Assembly: GCA_023396555.1 (NCBI GenBank)
Contig: JAEWWC010000134.1
Location: 1-19,540, forward strand
Source of the DNA: Bacillota bacterium
GTDB taxonomy: Bacteria; Bacillota; Clostridia; Christensenellales; SZUA-584
Reading direction: 5' to 3'
Length of the DNA stretch: 19,540 bases
In this document: positions 13,801-19,540 of the stretch, piece by piece
How positions within the stretch are numbered: position 1 is the stretch's first letter
Layout of the letters: each line of letters begins with the position of its first letter
Made by a program: the position numbers and the translations under genes
The notes under the pieces: generated by a model
Seen by the model: the letters and a program-made list of their open reading frames with translations, nothing else
Databases searched by the model: none
What the model was told of the DNA's origin: nothing

Positions 13801-14511
13801 ATGCAGATGCTTGATCTGTCCAGCAGCTATTTGGATGCCGGCGGCGTTTTTCTGGCCGGACTGATTTCTTTTCTTTCGCCTTGCATACTGCCGGTCATAC
13901 CCGTGTTTATATCGACATTGATCGGCAGCATAGACCCGAATCAGAAGTCACTTAAAATCGGGCGGCTGCGCATATACTGGGGGCCGGTGCTCCGGGTTGC
14001 GGCATTCATGCTGGGTGTGACGCTGACGTTTACGATACTGGGCATGGCTTTCGGCGCTTTGGGGCAGCTGGTCCGCTCGTTTGCGTTCCTGCTGGTGTGC
14101 AGCATCATCGTGATATTGCTGGGCATCTACCAAACGGGGCTGATCACGATACCATTTCTGATGCGGGAGAAAAAGCTGGAGCTGAGAAGCAGCCACCGCA
14201 AGGGCGTGGGGGGAGCGTTTGTGCTGGGATTCACTTACAGCTTTGGCTGGACGCCGTGCGTGGGCCCTGTGTTTGCCGCGGTGCTGTCGTATACCGCCAA
14301 CCGGGGCGCGTTGATGGGCATCATCTATCTGCTGATCTACTCGTTGGGGTTCCTGCTGCCGTTCCTTTTGTTCACCATATTCTCGGATGTGCTGCTGGAC
14401 AAGATAAAAGGGATCTATAAGCATATGAAGGCGATCAAGATCGCGGGAGGCGTGATCATCATCGCGATGGGCATTTACCTGCTGATCAGCAGTTTTGGAT
14501 ATCTGAATTAG
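13801..14511 (+). CDS. ccdA: CcdA-family thiol-disulfide membrane transporter
   Basis: A 236-residue polytopic membrane protein with six hydrophobic segments. It carries electrons from cytoplasmic thioredoxin across the membrane to extracytoplasmic thiol proteins. The paired redox cysteines are in the expected contexts: FLSPCILPVIP (Cys28) and GWTPCVGPVF (Cys153), the P-C-x-x-P hallmarks of the DsbD transmembrane domain and CcdA. ATG 13801 has GGGAGG about 8 bases upstream. A perfect TATAAT is at 13771-13776, but the TTGAGC before it is only 14 bases away, so the promoter is unclear. It is followed after 19 bases by a thioredoxin-like lipoprotein, its likely electron acceptor. Confidence 0.92.
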   Translation: MQMLDLSSSYLDAGGVFLAGLISFLSPCILPVIPVFISTLIGSIDPNQKSLKIGRLRIYWGPVLRVAAFMLGVTLTFTILGMAFGALGQLVRSFAFLLVCSIIVILLGIYQTGLITIPFLMREKKLELRSSHRKGVGGAFVLGFTYSFGWTPCVGPVFAAVLSYTANRGALMGIIYLLIYSLGFLLPFLLFTIFSDVLLDKIKGIYKHMKAIKIAGGVIIIAMGIYLLISSFGYLN

Positions 14512-14530
14512 ATTTTAAGAGAGGTACAAA

Positions 14531-15133
14531 ATGAAAAAGATATTGATTCTCGTATTAACACTGATTCTGACGGCGGGCATTTTTGCTGGCTGCTCCAACG
14601 ACAGCGCCGGCCAGACCAAAGCGCCCACGGCAACTGTGACGGCTGAACCGGAGGAGGCTGCTGAACCGGCTGCCACGGAAACCGCAGAAACAGCGGAACA
14701 GGAACCCGTGCCCTATGCGTTTGAACTGACCGATATAGACGGGAATGTGCATAAACTCTCCGATTATCAGGGCAAACCGGTATACTTGAAGGTTTGGGGA
14801 TCGTGGTGTCCGCCCTGCGTGGAGTCGCTGCCCCATCTCAATGAGCTGGCCGCCGAGGCGGAGGATTTTGCGGTGCTTTCAGTGGTGCCCCAGATATCGG
14901 GTGAGAAGGACCGCGAGGAATTTACCGAATGGTTCAAGCAGCAGGGTTATGACAACATCACCGTGCTGTACGACGAGAACGCGTCCATCGTCAGTGATTT
15001 CGGCATTACGGGTTTTCCGACGCAGATTTTCTTTGACGCCAACGGCGGGGCCGTTTATGGCGCGGTGGGCGTGCTGGAAAAGGATGTGATCATCGACACG
15101 ATGGATAAGATCATCAGCGGCGAGGTGGACTGA
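14531..15133 (+). CDS. TlpA/ResA-like thioredoxin lipoprotein
   Basis: A 200-residue membrane-anchored thiol-disulfide oxidoreductase. The signal peptide ends in a lipobox (IFAGC, lipidated Cys21). A low-complexity Ala/Glu/Thr/Pro tether spans about 29-60. The redox domain of the AhpC/TSA-redoxin type carries WCPPC at 92-96 and the cis-proline motif GFPTQ (Pro163). It should reduce exported proteins on the outer membrane face, fed by CcdA encoded just upstream. ATG 14531 has GAGAGG with about 6-base spacing. ResA (cytochrome c maturation) and MsrAB-linked TlpA proteins share this architecture. With no cytochrome or msr gene nearby, the target remains unknown. Confidence 0.92.
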   Translation: MKKILILVLTLILTAGIFAGCSNDSAGQTKAPTATVTAEPEEAAEPAATETAETAEQEPVPYAFELTDIDGNVHKLSDYQGKPVYLKVWGSWCPPCVESLPHLNELAAEAEDFAVLSVVPQISGEKDREEFTEWFKQQGYDNITVLYDENASIVSDFGITGFPTQIFFDANGGAVYGAVGVLEKDVIIDTMDKIISGEVD

Positions 15134-15319
15134 CGGCGTATCGGTATTCCGGCAATACCGGGAGTGAAACCGAGGTGTGCTGGGAATGAAAACGGCATGT
15201 GCTCTGATGCTGGCGGCTTGTACCACACTTGCCTCCGCCGTCGCTTTGCGCCGCTGCCGGAATCAGTTGCGACGCCTTTATCGATCAATGAACAGCAACC
15301 GAATCGTCCCAGGGTGCCG

Positions 15320-16231
15320 TTACTGTCCGTTTGGGGGACAACAGGTAGTGATCTGAAGTCTGGCATTTCTATCGGCTAACATGCATACTGCCAGTCCCGC
15401 GGAAACAAAAATCCCACCAACAATGTTGAGGAATGAGAAGCTTCCGGACAATACTCCATCGAGAATGACGCCGGAGAAAACCTGTCCGATAAACAGCAGC
15501 AGCGTTGCGTAGAAGGATGATATTTTTGAGACGATGGCATTGAGCAGCGTAACGACAAAGACACCCATGAGGCCCCCGGTGTAGATGTAAACACGGGGCG
15601 ACAGCGAAAAAGGCGTTGTCAGCAGAGGTTCGCCAGTGCCCGCAATCAATAATATGGCAACGGATACCGTCAGGCCGACAGCGTAGTTGAAGAATGTGCT
15701 CTGCAGCATGCCTGTTTTACAAGCGAGACACGCGTTGATGGAGCGGGATACCACGATGGTGATGCCGCTGAGGAGAGACAGAATGACAGGAACGATGATG
15801 TTGATGTCAAACGGCCACAGCATCCACGCGATTCCAACGATGACGAGGGCGATGCCGGGCAGCTTTCTCGTCGAGAATGGGTGCTTCGGCATTTGAAACA
15901 GGCCGAACTGGTCGATGATGAGCGACGTTAATGTTTGACCCAGCAGGCTTAATGCAAGTATGGCGGACACGCTGATACGGCCAAAGGACAGATTGTTGAA
16001 GACCACCGTGCCCACACCCACCGCGCCGCCTAAAAACAATTGAAAAGGCAATTTATCTAAAGGAAAGAACCGTCGGCGTCTGATGACCAACAGCAGCGAT
16101 ATCAGTATGAGGCCGATGACGTGGATCATGACGGTAGACGAATAGACGCCGTACGTGGCGCCGAGTTCCCCATTGACGGCTATCATCAGCGTGATCAATA
16201 TGCCGGATAATACGGATAAAACATGATACAT
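15320..16231 (-). CDS. DMT-superfamily transporter, YdcZ/DUF606 type
   Basis: A 303-residue integral membrane protein with about ten hydrophobic segments in two similar halves, as in DUF606 fusion members of the drug/metabolite transporter superfamily. Half one opens LSGILITLMIAVNGELGATYG, with GVGTVVFNNLSFGRISVSAI. Half two repeats the pattern, with LLTTPFSLSPRVYIYTGGLMG and LLLFIGQVFSGVILDG. The substrate is unknown. ATG 16231 has GGGAGG about 10 bases upstream. The gene is divergent from the Crp/Fnr-like regulator. A perfect palindrome in the shared intergenic region lies about 42 bases upstream of its predicted transcript start, a typical activator position. Confidence 0.85.
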   Translation of the reverse strand: MYHVLSVLSGILITLMIAVNGELGATYGVYSSTVMIHVIGLILISLLLVIRRRRFFPLDKLPFQLFLGGAVGVGTVVFNNLSFGRISVSAILALSLLGQTLTSLIIDQFGLFQMPKHPFSTRKLPGIALVIVGIAWMLWPFDINIIVPVILSLLSGITIVVSRSINACLACKTGMLQSTFFNYAVGLTVSVAILLIAGTGEPLLTTPFSLSPRVYIYTGGLMGVFVVTLLNAIVSKISSFYATLLLFIGQVFSGVILDGVLSGSFSFLNIVGGIFVSAGLAVCMLADRNARLQITTCCPPNGQ

Positions 16232-16252
16232 TTGGCTTTGCCTCCCAGAGCC

Positions 16253-16261
16253 ATATTAGCA
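16253..16261 (-). promoter_or_regulatory. Extended -10 promoter for the DMT transporter
   Basis: On minus, TGCTAATAT (TG, one base, TAATAT) puts the transcript start near 16246. No clear -35 box is present, consistent with activator dependence. The palindrome centre at 16288.5 would then be at about -42. Confidence 0.45.
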
Positions 16262-16268
16262 CGGTTGC

Positions 16269-16298
16269 TTGACTAAGAAATATGACATATGTCATACT
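16269..16298 (+). promoter_or_regulatory. Promoter candidate for the Crp/Fnr-like regulator
   Basis: TTGACT (16269-16274) and CATACT (16293-16298) are 18 bases apart. The palindrome covers the spacer and part of the -10, so bound regulator should block transcription. The -10 is weak, at 4 of 6. Confidence 0.35.
16281..16296. promoter_or_regulatory. Putative operator of the Crp/Fnr-like regulator
   Basis: TATGACATATGTCATA is a perfect 16-base palindrome with TGAC-n4-GTCA half-sites, the geometry of Crp/Fnr operators. It lies between the regulator and the transporter. It matches neither the CRP (TGTGA-n6-TCACA) nor the FNR (TTGAT-n4-ATCAA) consensus. Confidence 0.65.
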
Positions 16299-16317
16299 TT
16301 TGAGTGAGGTGACTGCA

Positions 16318-16983
16318 GTGACAAAGGAAAAAATAGCAGCAGAGCATTTAAATACGCTGGATGAATATGGACTCAAGGACATCGAAATGGACGGTATCTC
16401 CGTATTCCATTTCAAGCGAAACGAATACCTGTGCAGGCAGGGGGAGGCCTGCAGTCATGTCTTTCTAGTGCTGGAAGGCAGGATGAAGGTGTTTATCGGG
16501 TCGACAAACGGCAAGACGCTGCTGTTTTGCTTTTATACCAAAACCGGCATTTTGGGAGAGGCCGAGCTTGCGGCGGATAAAGACGCTGCCGGAACAAGCG
16601 TGCAGGCCATTACGGACGTCTATTGTATCGCCATACCGCGGAGCCGCTATCAGAAATACTTAAAAAACAACGCGGTGTTTATGAGTCAAGTGAGCGCAGC
16701 GCTGGCGGGCAAGCTGTTCCGCTGTACCAGAAACAGCGCCGTGACCATACTTTATTCGCTGGAAGCACGGCTTTGCGCCTACATTGCGGTAACGAACGAC
16801 GGCGGCCGATTCAGCGAGAAGATGACGGAGATTTCTGAAATGCTGGGCACAAGCTACCGGCACCTGTTGCGGACGCTGGACAGCCTGTGCCGCCAGGGCA
16901 TTCTCCAAAAAGCAGAGAGAGGTTATATGATACTGAATAAAGAAGCCCTTGAGAAAAAAGGCGACGATTATTATCTGGCATAG
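16318..16983 (+). CDS. Crp/Fnr-family transcriptional regulator, YeiL-like
   Basis: A 221-residue DNA-binding regulator. The N-terminal cyclic-nucleotide-binding fold (about 20-120) has YLCRQGEACSHVFLVLEGRMK and GILGEAELAADKDAAGTSVQA. The latter aligns with the phosphate-binding cassette but lacks its usual R-T/S-A, so cAMP binding is doubtful. A winged HTH (about 135-215) has MTEISEMLGTSYRHLLRTLD; its recognition helix S-Y-R-H-L-L-R recalls E. coli YeiL rather than CRP or FNR. Several cysteines are scattered through the protein, but no clear Fe-S pattern. GTG 16318 is chosen over ATG 16282 because GAGGTG is 6 bases upstream and the earlier codon lies inside the palindrome. It probably represses itself and activates the divergent transporter. 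Confidence 0.88.
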   Translation: MTKEKIAAEHLNTLDEYGLKDIEMDGISVFHFKRNEYLCRQGEACSHVFLVLEGRMKVFIGSTNGKTLLFCFYTKTGILGEAELAADKDAAGTSVQAITDVYCIAIPRSRYQKYLKNNAVFMSQVSAALAGKLFRCTRNSAVTILYSLEARLCAYIAVTNDGGRFSEKMTEISEMLGTSYRHLLRTLDSLCRQGILQKAERGYMILNKEALEKKGDDYYLA

Positions 16984-17219
16984 ATTCGCGGCAGTTGTCA
17001 GCGGTTTCGGCATCGTGGCGTTTACGCCGCAGATATAGACGCGAACGATATGATGAGCGTACCCGAAGACAGATGATCAGACAGTTCCAGCAGACGTTCG
17101 ATATGGGCAAATATGATGTGGTCGATAAGTGCGCCATAATCGGCGGCTGACTGTTTGGGCGCGATGCGGCAGTAAACTAAAAAATTTACATTCGGGCCAT
17201 AAACAAGCGACGATTTTGG
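16984..17219. other. Intergenic stretch without a supported gene
   Basis: Together with the purA promoter and leader, the gap between the regulator and purA is 333 bases. This part holds a small 25-codon frame (17073-17150) with no good ribosome site and a minus-strand open frame (17022-17327) with no family motif. A short hairpin, GGCG-TTTA-CGCC, lies near 17017-17028 with no T-run. Nothing here is supported as a gene. It may be degraded sequence. Confidence 0.5.
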
Positions 17220-17248
17220 TTGACGCAACGCAGATAATCTGTTAGTAT
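17220..17248 (+). promoter_or_regulatory. purA promoter
   Basis: TTGACG (17220-17225) and TAGTAT (17243-17248) are exactly 17 bases apart. The start should fall near 17255, just before a terminator-like hairpin. Confidence 0.7.
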
Positions 17249-17261
17249 ATCGTAGGACTCG

Positions 17262-17289
17262 AAGCGGGAGCGAATGGCCCCCGCTTTTT
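17262..17289 (+). terminator. Terminator-like hairpin in the purA leader
   Basis: AAGCGGG (17262-17268) pairs with CCCGCTT (17280-17286), with two further base pairs inside after one mismatch and a GAATG loop. A TTTTT run covers the end (17285-17289). It lies between the promoter and the purA ribosome site, so it could attenuate purA. A terminator for an unseen upstream transcript is the alternative. Confidence 0.55.
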
Positions 17290-17316
17290 AAATCTGATGA
17301 TGGGCAGGAGAAAAAA

Positions 17317-18600
17317 ATGCCGGGCATATCCGTATTTGGCGCACAGTGGGGGGACGAAGGAAAGGGACGTTTCGTCGATTTTCTGGCCAGCGAGGCCGAC
17401 GTGGTGGTACGCTATCAGGGCGGCAACAACGCGGGCCATACGATCATCGTGGACGGTGTAACGTATACGCTGCATCTGATACCCGCCGGGCTGCTCTACG
17501 GAGGCAAACCGTGCATCATCGGCAACGGCGTAGTGGTGGACCCCGGCTCTCTGATCGAGGAGATGGAGCTGCTGCAAACCAAGGGCTGCTCAACCGACGG
17601 GCTGATGATATCCGACAGGGCGCACATGGTGATGCCCTACCACAAGCTGTTGGACGGCATTTGCGAGGACAACGCGGGGGAAGCACAGATCGGCACCACC
17701 AAGCGCGGTATCGGACCGTGCTATACCGATAAGGCTGCGCGATTGGGCCTGAGAATGTGCGACCTGATGTCAGACAGCTTCGGCAGCAAGCTGCGCAGCG
17801 TGCTGGCCCAGAAAAACGAGATTTTAACCAAGATATACGGGCGGGAGCCGATGAACGCGGACAGTATGCTGGACGAATTCTCGGCCTACAGGGAAAGACT
17901 GGCGCCCCATATCTGTGATACCGTACGCATCTGCCACGACTATCATAAGCAAGGCAAAAAGATGCTGTTTGAAGGCGCGCAGGGCATGCTGCTGGACATC
18001 GACTTCGGCACATACCCGTATGTCACGTCATCCCACCCCATTGCGGGGGGCGTCAGCATCGGTACCGGTCTGCCGCCGTGCGCGGTGACGGACGTCGTCG
18101 GCGTGGTGAAGGCGTATACCACACGCGTGGGCAAGGGCCCGTTTGTAACGGAGCTTCTGGACGAGACGGGAGAGCGCATCCGAGAGAAAGGCCATGAATA
18201 CGGCGCGACCACGGGACGCCCGCGGCGCTGCGGCTGGCAAGACCTCGTGATCGTGGGTTTCGCGGCACGCATCAGCGGCATTACGTCCATTGCGCTGTCG
18301 CGCATGGATACGCTGGGCGGCTTTGACAAGGTGAAGGCGTGCGTGGCGTACGACATCGACGGGAAGGTGACGAAGGACTATCCGGCGTCGCTGGAACTGC
18401 TGGCCAAAGCCAAGCCGGTCTATAAGGAATTTCCCGGCTGGAGTGATGATATATCGCATGTGCGCCGGTATGAGGATCTTCCCCAAAGCGCACGTGAATA
18501 CGTCGAGTTCATCGAGAGCGAAACGGAGACGCCTGTCGGCATGATCGGCGTGGGTCCGGAGCGCAGCGAATGCATCGTGCGGCGGCAATACTTCGTATAA
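17317..18600 (+). CDS. purA: Adenylosuccinate synthetase
   Basis: Joins IMP and aspartate using GTP to form adenylosuccinate, the first committed step to AMP, in the cytoplasm. The 427 residues match the family. Signatures are GAQWGDEGKGR at 8-18 (P-loop; the family usually has Lys where Arg18 stands), GGNNAGHTI near 36-44, GTTKRGIGPCYTDKAAR near 128, LFEGAQGMLLDIDFGTYP and TTGRPRRCGWQD. ATG 17317 has AGGAG with about 7-base spacing. The leader carries a good promoter and a terminator-like hairpin, suggesting control by attenuation. The SRP RNA follows after about 40 bases. purA lies close to the origin in several Firmicutes. Confidence 0.98.
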   Translation: MPGISVFGAQWGDEGKGRFVDFLASEADVVVRYQGGNNAGHTIIVDGVTYTLHLIPAGLLYGGKPCIIGNGVVVDPGSLIEEMELLQTKGCSTDGLMISDRAHMVMPYHKLLDGICEDNAGEAQIGTTKRGIGPCYTDKAARLGLRMCDLMSDSFGSKLRSVLAQKNEILTKIYGREPMNADSMLDEFSAYRERLAPHICDTVRICHDYHKQGKKMLFEGAQGMLLDIDFGTYPYVTSSHPIAGGVSIGTGLPPCAVTDVVGVVKAYTTRVGKGPFVTELLDETGERIREKGHEYGATTGRPRRCGWQDLVIVGFAARISGITSIALSRMDTLGGFDKVKACVAYDIDGKVTKDYPASLELLAKAKPVYKEFPGWSDDISHVRRYEDLPQSAREYVEFIESETETPVGMIGVGPERSECIVRRQYFV

Positions 18601-18640
18601 AACGCCGCGGATGACCACAACATAATAAAGATAATCAGTT

Positions 18641-18915
18641 TGCCGTGCCAGACGGGGAGCTAGCGGTGCCCTGAACCTGCAATCCGCTATAGCAGGGTTG
18701 GATCCCCGGATGGAGGCACGAAATTGTAAGGCATTGGAGACGGTAAGGGGCGTTGACGAGTGGGCCCCGTGCAACGGACAGCCGTGAACCCTGTCAGGCC
18801 CTGACGGGAGCAGCAGTAAGCGGTATCAGGACGTGTGCCTCGGACCAGTCTGCTCTGAGCAACCTGCCGCCATACCTCTTGTAGTTTCGTGTCGATATCC
18901 GGGTGCACGGCTTTT
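18641..18915 (+). ncRNA. ffs: Large signal recognition particle RNA (scRNA type)
   Basis: The RNA core of the signal recognition particle, which binds Ffh and targets membrane and secreted proteins. At about 275 bases it is the Firmicutes large form. The 5' Alu domain has GGGGAGCTAGCGGTGCCCTG and CAATCCGCTATAGC. The ends pair as GCCGTGC (18642-18648) with GCACGGC (18905-18911), followed by TTTT as a terminator. Domain IV holds the Ffh-binding core GTCAGGCCCTGACGGG-AGCAGC at about 18793-18814, with the conserved AGCAGCAGTAAGCGG. Its apical tetraloop reads UGAC, of the URRC class, rather than the commoner GGAA. End points are inferred from pairing. No clear separate promoter was seen; it may use a weak one after purA. 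Confidence 0.9.
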
Positions 18916-19044
18916 ATTATACCCAAAAACATAAGGACACCCATCTTTTTGTACAAACTGTGGACAATTAGTAACCAATTAAAAACCGGCAGGAAAAGGC
19001 GGTATGTTTGGAGAATAATACTTTCAAAAGAGTGCGGCAGGTTG

Positions 19045-19075
19045 TTTACAGCGACTCTTTTGGAGGTAATATAAT
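19045..19075 (+). promoter_or_regulatory. hpf promoter candidate
   Basis: TTTACA (19045-19050) and a perfect TATAAT (19070-19075) are 19 bases apart, a little long. The predicted leader is about 50 bases. Confidence 0.4.
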
Positions 19076-19133
19076 TGTAGCATGACTCCGGTTTCCGGGG
19101 CATAAAAATACACAAAGAAAGGGGGGGCGGATC

Positions 19134-19540
19134 ATGCGCGTTAACATTGCGGGGAAGGGCATGGAAGTGTCCGACTATCTCAAGGAGATCGTGTCCAAGA
19201 AGGTCTCCAAGCTACAAAGGTATTTTGACGAGGATACCGAAGCGCATATCACCATGTCGATCCAAAGGTCAAGACATATTGTGGAGGTGACCATTCCTTT
19301 CGATGGGATCGTTCTCCGTGGCGAAGAAGCGACGGGGGACATGTATGCGTCGATCGACGGCGTGCTGAAGAAGCTGGAAAAGCAGATTCACAAACACCGG
19401 ACGGCGCTGAAAAAGAGGCTTCATGAGGGCGCTTTTGCCGGCGGCGATTATGAGTATCAGGCTGAACTGGCAGATGAGAAGGTGCCCGTTGTCGTCCGGA
19501 CAAAGCGGTTTATCGTCAAACCGATGGACATCGAGGAAGC
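19134..19540 (+). CDS. hpf: Ribosome hibernation-promoting factor, long form (cut by window end)
   Basis: Binds the 30S decoding region and, in the long form, dimerises 70S ribosomes into inactive 100S particles in slow growth. Only the first 135 codons are in the window; the frame stays open to the last base. The N-terminal S30AE/RaiA domain (about 1-100) reads MRVNIAGKGMEVSDYLKEIV, with HIVEVTIPFDGIVLRGEEAT and DMYASIDGVLKKLEKQIHKH. After a short linker, the C-terminal dimerisation domain begins (VVRTKRFIVKPMDIEEA), which marks the long form of Firmicutes. ATG 19134 is preceded by AAAGGGGGGG. It lies 218 bases after the SRP RNA and has its own promoter candidate. Confidence 0.95.
   Translation, partial: MRVNIAGKGMEVSDYLKEIVSKKVSKLQRYFDEDTEAHITMSIQRSRHIVEVTIPFDGIVLRGEEATGDMYASIDGVLKKLEKQIHKHRTALKKRLHEGAFAGGDYEYQAELADEKVPVVVRTKRFIVKPMDIEE

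Noticed and set aside
15134..15319. Inverted repeat CGGTATT-CCGGC-AATACCG (15142-15160) as a terminator for the thioredoxin gene
   Set aside because: Perfect 7-bp arms but no T-run follows on either strand, so termination is not supported.
17073..17150. 25-codon frame upstream of purA
   Set aside because: It reads protein-like (MIRQFQQTFDMGKYDVVDKC) but lacks a ribosome site and any recognised family. Kept only as a note.
17022..17327. Minus-strand open frame across the purA promoter
   Set aside because: No motif, and it overlaps the purA promoter, leader hairpin and start codon.
18959..18967. TGTGGACAA upstream of hpf as a DnaA box
   Set aside because: Single one-mismatch site far from the origin elements.
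1..19540. CRISPR array, tRNA, rRNA, transposase, phage genes or toxin-antitoxin pair
   Set aside because: None of the expected repeat spacing, RNA folds or protein motifs was seen on either strand.

Overview
The window looks like the replication-origin region of a Firmicutes chromosome, probably a moderately GC-rich member of the Clostridia; genus and species cannot be told. The evidence is dnaA-dnaN with consensus DnaA boxes, chromosomal parA-parB (soj-spo0J) with three near-consensus parS sites, a large SRP RNA with an Alu domain, a long-form HPF, and a DUF5711-type membrane protein. Nothing indicates a plasmid, phage, IS element, CRISPR array or defence island. The genes are mostly housekeeping.

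Layout. Positions 1-349 have no convincing gene but hold a run of four short palindromes. They are followed by a GNAT acetyltransferase (350-865) and a pyrimidine-nucleoside phosphorylase (938-2242). The phosphorylase stop codon lies inside a cluster of three DnaA boxes that leads into an AT-rich, repeat-containing gap (2243-2504). Next is a secreted three-repeat peptidoglycan-binding/NlpC-P60 protein whose catalytic Cys appears replaced by Ser (2505-3701). Then come dnaA (GTG start at 3928, DnaA boxes in its leader), a dnaA-dnaN spacer with tandem DnaA boxes and a DnaA-trio-like track, and dnaN. A minus-strand block follows: a VTT/DedA-type membrane protein, an SGNH hydrolase and a TetR regulator. 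parA-parB run rightward and end at a parS cluster with mirror-image terminators. The minus strand then carries CvpA-like and DUF5711 proteins and a YegS/DgkB-type lipid kinase. ccdA and a TlpA-like thioredoxin lipoprotein are on plus, a YdcZ/DUF606 transporter on minus, and a divergent YeiL-like Crp/Fnr regulator on plus with a perfect palindrome between the last two. The right end has purA, SRP RNA and a truncated hpf.

How it works together. dnaA, dnaN, the DnaA-box clusters and parABS form an initiation and origin-segregation module within about 8.6 kb. The usual Firmicutes origin partners (rpmH, rnpA, yidC, jag, recF, gyrB, gyrA) are absent from the window. Around this core are small independent units: nucleoside salvage and AMP synthesis (pdp, purA), envelope proteins, an extracytoplasmic thiol-redox pair, and ribosome or secretion functions (hpf, SRP RNA).

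I see no clearly new multi-gene system. The most unusual points are the split DnaA-box architecture, the mirror-symmetric parS/terminator locus, the Cys-to-Ser NlpC/P60 protein, the YeiL-like regulator with its own palindrome, and a terminator-like hairpin in the purA leader.
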